A DNA stretch of 57,158 bases from Sutcliffiella horikoshii (GTDB lineage Bacteria > Bacillota > Bacilli > Bacillales > Bacillaceae_I), in assembly GCF_020524325.1 (NCBI RefSeq), contig NZ_JAIVKY010000017.1, positions 1 through 57,158 of the forward strand, written 5' to 3'. The notes under the pieces were generated by a model that was not told the DNA's origin, did not search any database, and worked only from the letters and a program-made list of their open reading frames with translations. The position numbers and the translations under genes were made by a program. Of the stretch, positions 36,600 through 45,737 are shown piece after piece. Positions within the stretch are counted from its first letter, which is position 1; every line of letters starts with the position of its first letter.

Positions 36600-36630
36600 A
36601 AAGAAAAAACAGGCCGCATAACAGCCTGTT
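36600..36630 (-). terminator. spoVG terminator
   Basis: Minus-strand stem AACAGGC / GCCTGTT with a 9-nt loop, followed by TTTTCTTTT. Confidence 0.8.
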
Positions 36631-36644
36631 TCACCTTCTATCGA

Positions 36645-36935
36645 TTAAGAAGCGCCTGCTTCTTCGTATTCTACTTCTAATTCGCCTAAGCGGTGGTACT
36701 CTGCTAGTACCGCTTCCTGGATTTTCCCACGCGTCCCGGAATTAATCGGGTGCGCGATATCGCGGAATTCTCCATCCGGCGTACGTTTACTTGGCATCGC
36801 AACGAACAAGCCGTTGTTTCCATCAATTACACGGATGTCATGAACAACGAATTCATGATCTAATGTAATAGATGCGATAGCTCTCATGCGACCATCGGTA
36901 TTTACGCGGCGTAATCTTACGTCAGTTACTTCCAT
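36645..36935 (-). CDS. spoVG: Stage V sporulation protein G, RNA/DNA-binding regulator
   Basis: A 96-residue SpoVG-family nucleic-acid-binding regulator, acting in sporulation septation and cortex formation. Starts [20 protein letters not shown] and contains [19 protein letters not shown]. An acidic tail ends the protein. ATG 36935 has AAGGTGG upstream; a longer frame passes through the promoter and is spurious. It has a near-consensus SigH promoter and its own terminator. Confidence 0.96.
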   Translation of the reverse strand: MEVTDVRLRRVNTDGRMRAIASITLDHEFVVHDIRVIDGNNGLFVAMPSKRTPDGEFRDIAHPINSGTRGKIQEAVLAEYHRLGELEVEYEEAGAS

Positions 36936-36977
36936 TCTGTTCACCACCTTTTGTCCCAATAAAAAACTTAGTATTAT

Positions 36978-37006
36978 AAATTCTCTAAATTTTCTAGAAT
37001 TCCTTC
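36978..37006 (-). promoter_or_regulatory. spoVG promoter, SigH type, with upstream AT box
   Basis: Minus strand GAAGGAATT (36998-37006), 11 bp, AGAGAATTT (36978-36986), close to SigH consensus RNAGGAWWW and RNNGAATWW. Directly upstream (about 37010-37040) is an AT-rich inverted repeat, ATTTTCAAA / TTTGAAAAT, like the AT box to which AbrB binds at B. subtilis spoVG. Confidence 0.8.
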
Positions 37007-37062
37007 TTATTTTCAAATTTTTTTTGAAAATTTTGGGCAAATTGGTGTAAAAAGAACAGATT

Positions 37063-37437
37063 CTATTTTACTAGAGCGATAACTTCTATTTCCACAAGTA
37101 CATCTTTCGGTAAACGGGCAACCTCCACACAAGATCTTGCAGGTTTATGTGTAGAGAAATACTCTCCATACACTTCGTTAATTTCTCCAAATTGATTCAT
37201 ATCTTTAATGAAAACAGTGGCTTTCACTACCGTTTCTAAGGAAGCACCAGCTTCTTCTAAAACTGCTTGCAAGTTTTTAAATACTTGGTGAGTTTGTTCT
37301 TTCACATCCCCTTCAAGTAATTCTCCACTAGGCAATAACGGTATTTGACCTGAACTGTAAAAAAGATTGTTGACGATGATCCCCTGGGAATATGGACCTA
37401 TCGCTTTTGGAGCGGCATCTGTATGAACAACTTTCAT
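37063..37437 (-). CDS. ridA: Reactive enamine/imine deaminase RidA (YabJ)
   Basis: Hydrolyses reactive 2-aminoacrylate and related imines; in B. subtilis it sits with purR and is also known as yabJ. The 124-residue protein of the YjgF/UK114 family has AIGPYSQG near residue 12 and the Arg-Cys signature [21 protein letters not shown] use ATG 37437; AAGGG lies upstream in the 15-bp gap after purR. Confidence 0.95.
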   Translation of the reverse strand: MKVVHTDAAPKAIGPYSQGIIVNNLFYSSGQIPLLPSGELLEGDVKEQTHQVFKNLQAVLEEAGASLETVVKATVFIKDMNQFGEINEVYGEYFSTHKPARSCVEVARLPKDVLVEIEVIALVK

Positions 37438-37452
37438 GATCTTACACACCCT

Positions 37453-38295
37453 TTAGTTTATTGTAATATTTTCTTTCACATGCCGAAGATAATTGCCTTG
37501 CTGCACTTCTATCTGTCGGTCTCTTTCACTTACCTTTTCCAACTTCGCCAAGGATACATAGTCATCGACCAGGCGTTCTTCAATGTTTTCAGACTCTACT
37601 AAGATCCCTATCCCCGCTACGTTAGCTTGAAACTCAGCCAGTAAGTTCACCATTCCGCTGACCGTCCCGCCAGCCTTCATGAAGTCATCGATAATCAAGA
37701 CATTTGAACCCGTTTCTAAGCTTCTTTTTGCCAGCACCATCGTCTGGATTCGTTTGGATGAACCTGAAACATAATTAATGCTCACAGTAGAACCTTCTGT
37801 CACCCTACTGTCTCGCCTTACAATAACAACTGGCACATTCAAAAAGCTTGCCACTGCATGTGCAAGTGGAATCCCTTTCGTCGCCATCGTCATCACAACA
37901 TCCACTTTTTTATGACTGAATGCTGTTGCGAACATTTTTCCGACTTTATTTAACACTTTCGGATTTCCAAGTATATCAGTCATATATAAATAACCGCCCG
38001 GCAGTAATCTTTCCGGCTTTGCGATCATTTCACACAATTCTTCTAGATAAGCAGATGCCTCTTCTTGACTTACATATGGTATATACCTCACACCGCCAGC
38101 AGCACCAGGAACCGTTACAAGCGTTCCAATTCCCTGCTGTTCGAATGTTTGTTTGATGATTCCAAGATCTTCACTGATGGAAGACTTTGCAGACCCGTAC
38201 CGGTCAGCAAAGAAGGAAAGCGGAACCAACCCTTGTGGATGCTGCAGCAAATAATGTGTCATGTCCACAAGACGACCACTTCGACGTAATTTCAT
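37453..38295 (-). CDS. purR: Purine operon repressor PurR
   Basis: PRPP-responsive repressor of purine genes. The 280-residue protein has an N-terminal winged helix (about 1-74, RSGRLVDMTHYLLQHPQGLV) and a PRT-fold domain whose PRPP loop reads VLIIDDFMKAGGT (about residue 200). PRPP prevents DNA binding. GGAGGA precedes the ATG. The promoter upstream carries two inverted PurR boxes, so the gene should be autoregulated along with ridA. Confidence 0.96.
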   Translation of the reverse strand: MKLRRSGRLVDMTHYLLQHPQGLVPLSFFADRYGSAKSSISEDLGIIKQTFEQQGIGTLVTVPGAAGGVRYIPYVSQEEASAYLEELCEMIAKPERLLPGGYLYMTDILGNPKVLNKVGKMFATAFSHKKVDVVMTMATKGIPLAHAVASFLNVPVVIVRRDSRVTEGSTVSINYVSGSSKRIQTMVLAKRSLETGSNVLIIDDFMKAGGTVSGMVNLLAEFQANVAGIGILVESENIEERLVDDYVSLAKLEKVSERDRQIEVQQGNYLRHVKENITIN

Positions 38296-38309
38296 GCTTT
38301 TTCCTCCTA

Positions 38310-38360
38310 AAATCCGAATATTCTAATGTAAATATAACATTAATATCCGGATTTAATCAA
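38310..38360 (-). promoter_or_regulatory. purR promoter with PurR operator
   Basis: Minus strand TTGATT (38355-38360), 18 bp, TATATT (38331-38336). Two inverted PurBox-like arms, ATCCGAATATT (38312-38322) and AATATCCGGAT (38342-38352), match at 10 of 11 bases and extend to 13 with flanking bases. One arm lies in the spacer, the other just past the start site. Centre spacing 19 bp between arms. Confidence 0.75.
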
Positions 38361-39222
38361 GACTGTTCCGCTCGCCAAGGATTCTGACGGCAAACACTTG
38401 ATCACAGAACCCTCTCAGTCCATTGCATATGCGATGCATTCTTGAATCATATTGCACAATTCCGAAGACAGTTGGACCACTTCCGCTCATCAAAACAGCA
38501 TCCGCTCCGAATTTCTTCATCTGCTCTTTGATATGGGCTACTTCTGGATAAAGCTTTAAAGTAACACTTTCCAATACATTTCCAACAAGCCCGATCATTT
38601 TTTCATAATCATTTTCATGAATGGCAGCAAGCATTCCTTCTACATCTGGATGCTCGACCTTACTAAGATCAAGGTTGTTGTACACTTCTGCAGTTGATAC
38701 GCCAATTGTCGGCTTCGCAAGTACAATCCAACTGTGAGGAGGAGCAGGAATATGTTGAACAATTTCTCCTCTTCCTGTTGCAAGAGCAGTTCCGCCATAT
38801 ACACAAAATGACACATCAGAACCGATTTCTGCTCCAATCTCAGCCAATTCATCTAAGGAAAGTCCCAGTTTCCAAAGCCTGTTCAATCCCCTTAGTGTTG
38901 CAGCTGCGTCACTGCTCCCGCCAGCTAATCCTGCAGCAACAGGAATCACCTTTGTTATTCCGATGGAAACCCCTTGCTTTACGTTGAAACGTTCTTTTAA
39001 CAGGGCTGCTGCTTGGTAGGCCAAATTTCGATTGTCGTCCGGGACATACCGATTATGAGATAGAATGGTGATTTGACCATCTTTTCGCTCTGACAGTTCA
39101 ATACGGTCAGCTAGGTCGATCGTGGTCATAATCATTTTCACTTCATGGAATCCGTCTGGACGCTTATGTAGCACATCTAGCGACAAGTTTATTTTCGCTG
39201 GTGCTTTTTCTAACAGTCTCAC
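38353..39222 (-). CDS. ispE: 4-diphosphocytidyl-2-C-methyl-D-erythritol kinase
   Basis: GHMP kinase of the MEP isoprenoid pathway. The 289-residue protein starts at GTG 39222 ([20 protein letters not shown]) with AAGGTG 6 nt upstream; an upstream in-frame ATG adds residues without family similarity. It has the ATP-binding loop [20 protein letters not shown] and the C-terminal [13 protein letters not shown]. Its stop lies next to the PurR operator of purR. Confidence 0.95.
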   Translation of the reverse strand: MRLLEKAPAKINLSLDVLHKRPDGFHEVKMIMTTIDLADRIELSERKDGQITILSHNRYVPDDNRNLAYQAAALLKERFNVKQGVSIGITKVIPVAAGLAGGSSDAAATLRGLNRLWKLGLSLDELAEIGAEIGSDVSFCVYGGTALATGRGEIVQHIPAPPHSWIVLAKPTIGVSTAEVYNNLDLSKVEHPDVEGMLAAIHENDYEKMIGLVGNVLESVTLKLYPEVAHIKEQMKKFGADAVLMSGSGPTVFGIVQYDSRMHRICNGLRGFCDQVFAVRILGERNSLD

Positions 39223-39342
39223 TTTCTTCACCTTCTTTATTCGTCTCCAATTATCTATGTATTGTACCATATTCCTTGTCAGAAATATCTCCATGATTGG
39301 GAAATATTATGTTTTCAAAAGTGATCTGCTTTTTCCGCGTTG

Positions 39343-39373
39343 CCAAAAAACCGAAGTGGCTTTCACTTCGGTT
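39343..39373 (-). terminator. sspF terminator
   Basis: Minus-strand perfect stem AACCGAAGTG / CACTTCGGTT followed by six T. Confidence 0.85.
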
Positions 39374-39383
39374 CTTCATTTAT

Positions 39384-39566
39384 CTATTTTTGTTTATTTT
39401 GGACAAGTTGTCGCTCTGCCAATTCTATTGCACGTTTTACCATGTTCCCGGCATCCTTGGCTTTGATTCCGCCCCAGCCTTCGCTTTGTACGACATTATA
39501 GAAACCAAGTTCTTTTGCCAGTTCTTCTTTAAGCTGATGAGACATTATGCTTCGTCTTCTGCTCAT
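39384..39566 (-). CDS. sspF: Small acid-soluble spore protein, SspF type
   Basis: A 60-residue alpha/beta-type SASP-like DNA-binding protein of the spore core. Begins [20 protein letters not shown] and contains [21 protein letters not shown] use ATG 39566 with GGAGGG 8 nt upstream. A SigG-type promoter is proposed upstream, in keeping with forespore expression. It lies between veg and ispE as in B. subtilis. Confidence 0.92.
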   Translation of the reverse strand: MSRRRSIMSHQLKEELAKELGFYNVVQSEGWGGIKAKDAGNMVKRAIELAERQLVQNKQK

Positions 39567-39606
39567 GATAAAAGCCCTCCTCATTGATCGTTGAACGCGA
39601 CAATAT

Positions 39607-39637
39607 TAGTATTGGAGGGCTTTTGTTTTTTTATAAG
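39607..39637 (-). promoter_or_regulatory. Possible sspF promoter, SigG type
   Basis: Minus strand CTTATA (39632-39637), 18 bp, AATACTA (39607-39613). The -10 is one base off CATACTA; the -35 is weak. Confidence 0.4.
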
Positions 39638-39677
39638 CGGTTATATATGTATTTTAGAGAGAAGTGCATTAACGACC

Positions 39678-39805
39678 GCTGTTGATTTCTGCGCCAGGCT
39701 TCACTTTCCGCGGGAAGATGCTTAAGGATCCTCGGAAAGCCTGCGGGGTCTCAACCAATCGTTACTCCCCCGCTGGAGTCTCAGCCTTTCGCTCCAATCA
39801 CCAGC
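39678..39805. repeat. Intergenic GC-rich element, copy C
   Basis: 128 bp bounded by GCTGTTGATT and AATCACCAGC (9 of 10 match). Interior GCTTCACTTTCCGCGGGAAG and GCCTGCGGGGTCTC. It lies between the veg terminator and the sspF promoter. Confidence 0.83.
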
Positions 39806-39821
39806 TAAGGTGTTTTTGGGC

Positions 39822-39855
39822 AAAATAAAAAGCAGCAAACAAATTTGTCTACTGC
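39822..39855 (-). terminator. veg terminator
   Basis: Minus-strand stem GCAGTAGACAAA / TTTGTTTGCTGC with two G-T pairs, followed by TTTTTATTTT; spans the veg stop. Confidence 0.75.
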
Positions 39856-40112
39856 CCACTTATGGCCATATTGCCTTCTTCAAAAAATGTAAGTTGTACC
39901 GTCTCTGTGAGGACATCTGCATAGCTGTAGGATACACGTTCAAAAGCATTTTCGTCTTGATCTAGTTCTATTACAAACACTGATGGATAAGTTTCTGCTA
40001 ATATCCCTATGCGCTCAATTGTCTTTCTACGACCACCGTTAGCACGAAGAGTTAACTTTTTACCTAAATTAGAATCTAACGTTCTTTTGATATCTACTAA
40101 CGTTTTTCCCAT
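39849..40112 (-). CDS. veg: Veg family protein
   Basis: An 87-residue conserved Firmicute protein. Begins [20 protein letters not shown], then a basic segment [14 protein letters not shown], and ends with an acidic beta-rich part. In B. subtilis it is highly expressed and linked to biofilm matrix genes and spore outgrowth. I use ATG 40112 with AGGTGG upstream; a longer frame runs into the promoter. Two good SigA promoters precede it. Confidence 0.94.
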   Translation of the reverse strand: MGKTLVDIKRTLDSNLGKKLTLRANGGRRKTIERIGILAETYPSVFVIELDQDENAFERVSYSYADVLTETVQLTFFEEGNMAISGQ

Positions 40113-40130
40113 TTTACTCCACCTCACTAT

Positions 40131-40160
40131 ACTATAGTTAGTGTAACATAATTTTAACAA
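40131..40160 (-). promoter_or_regulatory. Second veg promoter candidate
   Basis: TTGTTA (40155-40160), 18 bp, TATAGT (40131-40136) on the minus strand. Confidence 0.4.
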
Positions 40161-40180
40161 AAAATCAAATAAAACTTAAA

Positions 40181-40210
40181 ATTATAACAACCGTAAAAGC
40201 AACCTGTCAA
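40181..40210 (-). promoter_or_regulatory. veg promoter
   Basis: Minus strand TTGACA (40205-40210), 18 bp, TATAAT (40181-40186): both hexamers perfect. From here to the yabG terminator (40211-40352) I see no gene or other signal. Confidence 0.8.
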
Positions 40211-40352
40211 TATATTTCTGTCTACAATTATCTTCATATGTCTACATTTACTATGCGCATATAAGGCAAGAATTATGTATAAAATCTTAAATTACCTTTA
40301 TATCCTTAATTAGAAGAGGTTTCTGGTTAAAATTCATCAGGCGAAATTACGA

Positions 40353-40381
40353 CAAAAAACCCTTAACTTCAAATCGTTAAG
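40353..40381 (-). terminator. Probable yabG terminator
   Basis: Minus-strand short stem CTTAAC / GTTAAG over the yabG stop, followed by GGTTTTTTG. AT-rich stem, so moderate confidence. Confidence 0.55.
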
Positions 40382-41270
40382 AGTCATCATCTTCATCTTC
40401 TTTATAAGGTCTAAAAGGCATCCCCGTTCGTAAAACTCCTCTTGTTTCAATACCGCCTAGTCCCTTATCCCCTGTTAATGTATTTTTCAACAAATCCCAT
40501 ACATTTACGCGTTCCATAAAAGGAGTAAAACATATTCTACCCACAATATAAACTGGATCAAGCGCATGGATATTCACTCGAGAAGGTGAACTTGCAAAGT
40601 TTGAGCCTGCCTGTATTAGCGATTCGAAGTGGGACTGGCACGCCCCTGCAAAAATGACTAACTGATCGAGGTTCGGTTGAATCCTGCGGGCTTCTTTCAC
40701 TGTTTGCACAAAGTGCCAAGAATGGCGATATGCTTTAAGGTCGCTTGCTTTCCCCTTACTCTTGGAGTATGCATCATGACCGGTGATGACCAAGATGTCC
40801 GGGCGGTACCTTTCCATCAATTCGGTTATTTTCAAAGGCATTTCTTTTTCATTCACATGCACCCCGTTGACAGGGACGCCGATTCTTTCGTAAAGCTCCA
40901 GGCATTTCTTCAAATACAGAGGATCGCCATCCAAATGCAAGACCTTTCCCGGCACTTGAAAATAGTTTTGCTCTGTACTATAGCCACCCGTTGCCTCGTA
41001 TTCATTTTTTTCCCGGATCAGCTGGTAGTCCTGCTGCAGGAGTTGCAAAGATCTATTGACCTTGGATTCCGCCCGTTGCTTCCTGGTCATCTGCTCTTTT
41101 CCATCTACCACTTTCAGATCTTCGTAAGGGGCATCTGCCATCAGCCTGACATCTTCCCCATATAATAAAACAACTCGCTGTTTTAATTCATTCTCATGTA
41201 TATCCATCACACGAAACAATAGGTCATAATTATAAGATTTCCGTGCAACAATGTCTCCAATTTTCAGCAT
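40377..41270 (-). CDS. yabG: Sporulation-specific protease YabG
   Basis: Mother-cell protease that processes spore coat proteins such as SpoIVA and SafA in B. subtilis. The 297-residue protein starts MLKIGDIVARKSYNYDLLFR and contains LVITGHDAYSKSKGKASDLK and VIFAGACQSHFESLIQAG, whose His and Cys are candidates for a cysteine protease site. I use ATG 41270, with GGAGGG upstream. A SigK-type promoter precedes it. Confidence 0.94.
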   Translation of the reverse strand: MLKIGDIVARKSYNYDLLFRVMDIHENELKQRVVLLYGEDVRLMADAPYEDLKVVDGKEQMTRKQRAESKVNRSLQLLQQDYQLIREKNEYEATGGYSTEQNYFQVPGKVLHLDGDPLYLKKCLELYERIGVPVNGVHVNEKEMPLKITELMERYRPDILVITGHDAYSKSKGKASDLKAYRHSWHFVQTVKEARRIQPNLDQLVIFAGACQSHFESLIQAGSNFASSPSRVNIHALDPVYIVGRICFTPFMERVNVWDLLKNTLTGDKGLGGIETRGVLRTGMPFRPYKEDEDDDS

Positions 41271-41323
41271 CTTTTTTTCCCTCCAACTGGGAGAAGGCAT
41301 TTACCCCAACGGTCTATCTAACC

Positions 41324-41351
41324 TAGAGTATGCACGGTACTTTATGTGTGT
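41324..41351 (-). promoter_or_regulatory. yabG promoter, SigK type
   Basis: Minus strand CATACTCTA (41324-41332) with AC 17 bp upstream (41350-41351); SigK consensus AC and CATANNNTA. Agrees with late mother-cell expression of yabG. Confidence 0.55.
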
Positions 41352-41419
41352 GAGCACTTTCCTTGGTGTGATGGAGCTTACGAGCGCATTAGCCCGAATT
41401 CATTTTCAGGGAATTATAA

Positions 41420-41468
41420 AAGCTGCCACATCTTGAGGGAATACTTGATGTTGTGGCAGTTTTTTTGT
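41420..41468 (+). terminator. Orphan terminator hairpin, near-copy of the tRNA operon terminator
   Basis: Stem AAGCTGCCACA / TGTGGCAGTTT with an inner hairpin, followed by a T run. No plus-strand gene stands before it. The sequence is close to that at 21451-21497 and similarity continues downstream, so it probably moved as part of a larger unit. Confidence 0.75.
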
Positions 41469-41545
41469 GTATTTTTTATTAATTTGGGACAAAAACCATT
41501 CATATTAGCTGCCTTTGTCACTTTATTATCGGGTGAATTTTCGTT

Positions 41546-41659
41546 TATCCATTGTAAATTGATTTTATCCATTGTAAAGACACTTATATCCATCGTAAAA
41601 ATGATTTATCCATTGTAAAAGAGTTATATCCATTGTAAAAATGATTTATCCATTTTCGA
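41546..41659. repeat. 20-bp phased word array 2 (TATCCATTGTAAA)
   Basis: Six copies of TATCCATTGTAAA or near variants begin at 41546, 41566, 41587, 41607, 41627 and 41647 (pitch 20, once 21). Same word and number as array 1. It lies between the ksgA terminator and the yabG promoter. Confidence 0.9.
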
Positions 41660-41692
41660 ATAATGAATATTCAATACTGAATGCGAACCCCA

Positions 41693-41804
41693 AGTTGATT
41701 GGAGATTGCCCGCGGGAGGAAGGGCCAGGTGGGAACCTCAGGCGAAGCGAGGAGGCTCACGGACCGCCCGCAGGCAAGCGAAGCGCCTGGAACGGAAAGC
41801 AACT
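41693..41804. repeat. Intergenic GC-rich element, copy F
   Basis: 112 bp bounded by AGTTGATT and AAGCAACT. Same subfamily as copies E and G but lacking about 14 bp that form the first stem (GGCG...CGCC) there. It directly follows array 2, as copy E follows array 1. Confidence 0.83.
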
Positions 41805-41811
41805 GGATTTC

Positions 41812-42720
<909 letters not shown>

Positions 42721-43275
42721 TTATTGCTCCTCCTGGTCTATTTTCGTTACTGCTTGTTTTAATCTTTCTAATGAGATATGGAACATCTGCAGACGCTTTT
42801 GCAATTGCTTGCCGTTTGTATAGCCGATGTTCAGTTCTACACCGAGGCGCTCTCTTCTACTTTTAGCTTGTGGACCTGCAGCAAGTCCGTAATAGACAAG
42901 GGCTTCAAATGGTATCTCTTCTGTTTCTTGTTCGTACTCTTGATGCAAGCCTTCCAGCGCTTCTTGAATGTCACGCACTGTGGCATGCTCTACCCCTATC
43001 CCTTTGCCGTTTTTGCCCCTGGCCTTATCTTTAGGCAAAAATGCATGTTTACAGCCGGGAACAGCCTGTCTGATGGCATGGCGTATTTTATCACCAGGAT
43101 AGTCAGGATCTGTGAATACAATGACACCTCTTGTGTCCTGAGCATGCTTGATACGATTTAGTATCTCCTCATTTATTGCCGAACCACCTGTTTCAATGGT
43201 ATCAGCATCAACAGCCCGCTTAATGGCGACCGTATCATCTTTTCCTTCCACCACAATAATTTCTTTTATTTTCAT
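42721..43275 (-). CDS. rnmV: Ribonuclease M5
   Basis: Toprim nuclease that trims 5S rRNA precursors. The 184-residue protein has the Toprim motifs EIIVVEGKDD (residues 4-13) and VFTDPDYPGDKIR (about 55-67). I use ATG 43275 with GGAGG 5-6 nt upstream; an ATG four codons earlier overlaps that site. Followed at once by ksgA. Confidence 0.95.
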   Translation of the reverse strand: MKIKEIIVVEGKDDTVAIKRAVDADTIETGGSAINEEILNRIKHAQDTRGVIVFTDPDYPGDKIRHAIRQAVPGCKHAFLPKDKARGKNGKGIGVEHATVRDIQEALEGLHQEYEQETEEIPFEALVYYGLAAGPQAKSRRERLGVELNIGYTNGKQLQKRLQMFHISLERLKQAVTKIDQEEQ

Positions 43276-43398
43276 TTTTTCCTCCAAAAGAGTGAAACTT
43301 TTCTTCTATGATAAACGTCTAATGTTATGAAAAGTAAAAACAAACAATAGTATGTATTCTACTTTATTTTGTCTTTTATTACTAATATTTATTTTAAC

Positions 43399-43433
43399 AG
43401 AAAAAAGCAGAGGCATGAAGAAACCCCTGCTTG
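43399..43433 (-). terminator. yabE terminator
   Basis: Minus-strand stem AAGCAGGGG / CCTCTGCTT (one mismatch) followed by TTTTCTG. Confidence 0.7.
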
Positions 43434-43452
43434 AACTAACTATCACCTATCA

Positions 43453-44667
43453 TTAATCAAGTATCTTGATTTTCACTTTTTTCCTTCCCCAACGATAAGC
43501 AGCATCTTTATCAGAGAAGAAAACATCGATTTTGTGGCCTTTGATAGCGCCGCCAGTATCTCCAGCAACAGCATAGCCATAGCCTTCCACATAGACTTTT
43601 GTCCCTAAAGGAATGACACTTGGGTCTACTGCAATTACTTTCGCTCCCGGATTTGTTCGTAAGTTAATGCCCGTACTTGTCACACCGCTACACCCATTAC
43701 AAAATGCTGTGTAGGCTGTAGAAGAAACATAAAACTCTTTAGAGCTTGTTTCTGTACTACGTGACACAACCTGCTGAGGTTTCGGTTGTGGAGGTGGCGG
43801 AGCTTTTGTTCCGACAGCAACGATGCGATCTAAAGATTCTTTCACCGTTTCTGTTTTCACCAATTCACGGGAAACTTCCTTGCCGTTCTCTAATATGACT
43901 TCATAATGATTTGCAACGGTTCCATTCTCACCTTGCTGAACCACTTGCTCTTTCCCCTTATCAAGGGAACTATCATTTTGTGTTACAACACCAAATTCAA
44001 TAGGCTCTTCCACTACATCGGTGACTTTTTCAACTCTAGTAATATTAACTACAGTATCTTTTGCTACCAATTCTTCTAGACTAGGCTCCACTCGGTCAAG
44101 ATCATTTACTGTGATATCGTGCTGTTCTAAAAAGTCAGCGACCGTAGTCGAAGTAGACCATACTTGTTGTTTTTCTCCACCGACATCTAAAGTCACTTCA
44201 AATGCCTTTTCAATGGCGATGACTAGATTGTCTTTAAGTGGGGTATTTAAATCTTGACTAACTTTATCGTGCTCTTTTATATCTATATCTCTTTCTGCTA
44301 AGAAATCTTGTACTGTCTCTGCTGTCGTATACATTGCGTGTTCCTTATCATCGATGACAAGTGTCACTTCTTTCGCAGGATCCCAAACGATCTGCATGGA
44401 ATCGCTGACAACGGTATCCTTAGAAGGCTCCAATTTGTCCTCTGGATGGACTTCTATGTCCAACTCTTTTAGAATATCCGCTACAGTTTTTGCGTGCGTG
44501 CGCACCGTGACTTCTTCACCGTCCACATTCACTGTTACAGCAGCCTTTGTGCCATGAAAGACACCAAAGCCAAGTATGGTTGAGAAGACTATGAAACTAG
44601 TTAAAGTAATGGCCAGTTTCGTCCTACTCAACTTACCAGAAAACAGTTTTTTCATGCTATTTAACAT
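43453..44667 (-). CDS. yabE: Cell-wall-binding YabE-type protein (DUF348, G5 and 3D domains)
   Basis: Secreted or membrane-tethered cell wall protein related to resuscitation-promoting factors; likely lytic transglycosylase-like. The 404-residue protein has a basic start and a membrane segment (about 17-40), three DUF348 repeats (about 43-215), a G5 domain (about 225-305), a Pro-rich hinge (APPPPQPKPQ) and a C-terminal 3D domain with the three aspartates (VIAVDPSVIPLGTKVYVEGY, VAGDTGGAIKGHKIDVFF). ATG 44667 has GGAGG 11 nt upstream. A perfect SigA promoter precedes it. Confidence 0.93.
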   Translation of the reverse strand: MLNSMKKLFSGKLSRTKLAITLTSFIVFSTILGFGVFHGTKAAVTVNVDGEEVTVRTHAKTVADILKELDIEVHPEDKLEPSKDTVVSDSMQIVWDPAKEVTLVIDDKEHAMYTTAETVQDFLAERDIDIKEHDKVSQDLNTPLKDNLVIAIEKAFEVTLDVGGEKQQVWSTSTTVADFLEQHDITVNDLDRVEPSLEELVAKDTVVNITRVEKVTDVVEEPIEFGVVTQNDSSLDKGKEQVVQQGENGTVANHYEVILENGKEVSRELVKTETVKESLDRIVAVGTKAPPPPQPKPQQVVSRSTETSSKEFYVSSTAYTAFCNGCSGVTSTGINLRTNPGAKVIAVDPSVIPLGTKVYVEGYGYAVAGDTGGAIKGHKIDVFFSDKDAAYRWGRKKVKIKILD

Positions 44668-44697
44668 GTAAAAAAACGCCTCCTTCTCCTCGAATGG

Positions 44698-44726
44698 ATT
44701 ATATAGACAGTTATGTAACTTGTCAA
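44698..44726 (-). promoter_or_regulatory. yabE promoter
   Basis: Minus strand TTGACA (44721-44726), 17 bp, TATAAT (44698-44703): full SigA consensus. Confidence 0.85.
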
Positions 44727-44891
44727 CCCTTTCCATCGGCTCGACCGTAATGTCTATTATGCAGAAAATTCTCACAAAAGGGAAGTGAAAACTATCGACA
44801 CGATTATCCTATGAAGAGAAGAAGTTAGGTAGAACTTATTTGTTTTTCCCCGAATTGGACAAGTATCCGCCATTTTTGACAAGTTTCTTTG

Positions 44892-45659
44892 TCAGTTTAT
44901 GCCGAATAATTTCTTAGCATTTGCTGTTGTTTTTTCTGCTACTTCCTCTATCGTTAATTCTTTCAATTCTGCTATTTGTTCTGCAACGAGTCTCACATAC
45001 CCCGGCTCATTTCTTTTTCCACGATATGGATGGGGCGTCAGATAAGGGCAATCTGTTTCAATCAGAAGTTTTTCCATCGGTATCTCTTTTACCACTTCTT
45101 TTGGTTTTTTTGCATTTTTAAACGTGACAGGCCCGCCAAAGGAAATATAAAAATTCATCTCCATGCATTCTTTCGCCACTTCCAAGCTGCCCGTAAAGCA
45201 ATGCATGATTCCTCCCACTTCTTTGGCATCTTCCTCTTTTAAAATTTGCACCACATCCGCTGTTGCATCCCTGTTATGGATGACAATAGGAAGTTTCACT
45301 TTTTTCGCAAGCTGGATTTGTTTACGAAACACCTCTTTTTGTACCTCTTTCGGCGATTTATCCCAATGATAGTCAAGCCCCATCTCTCCAATAGCCACTA
45401 CTTTTTCATGGGAAGCAAGATCTTCTATCCAAGCCAGGTCTTCTTCTGTCATATCGATCGCATCAACCGGATGCCAACCAACCGCTGCATAAAGAAAATC
45501 GTATTTTTCCACTAGCTCCATTGCCCTGGTGATCGTTTTCCGGTCAAACCCCACCACCACCATGTTCGTTACCTTTTCAGCTTGGGCACGGTCAATCACT
45601 TCTTGTAAATCTTCCTCATATTGATCTGCATTTAAATGCACATGTGTATCAAATAACAT
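44892..45659 (-). CDS. tatD: TatD-family metal-dependent hydrolase/DNase
   Basis: Probable 3'-5' exonuclease or phosphoesterase of the amidohydrolase fold (yabD in B. subtilis). The 255-residue protein has DTHVHLNADQY at the N-terminus, AIGEMGLDYHW, VIHNRDA, GIMHCFTGSLE and LLIETDCPYLTPHPYRGKRN, all the usual metal ligands. I use ATG 45659 with GGGAGTG upstream. It follows metS, with a terminator between them. Confidence 0.95.
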   Translation of the reverse strand: MLFDTHVHLNADQYEEDLQEVIDRAQAEKVTNMVVVGFDRKTITRAMELVEKYDFLYAAVGWHPVDAIDMTEEDLAWIEDLASHEKVVAIGEMGLDYHWDKSPKEVQKEVFRKQIQLAKKVKLPIVIHNRDATADVVQILKEEDAKEVGGIMHCFTGSLEVAKECMEMNFYISFGGPVTFKNAKKPKEVVKEIPMEKLLIETDCPYLTPHPYRGKRNEPGYVRLVAEQIAELKELTIEEVAEKTTANAKKLFGIN

Positions 45660-45737
45660 GAAAAACACTCCCGTAATATATTGGTTGATTTGAGAATTAA
45701 ATCCTTTTCCTGAAATAATATAAACAAATAGTATTCA

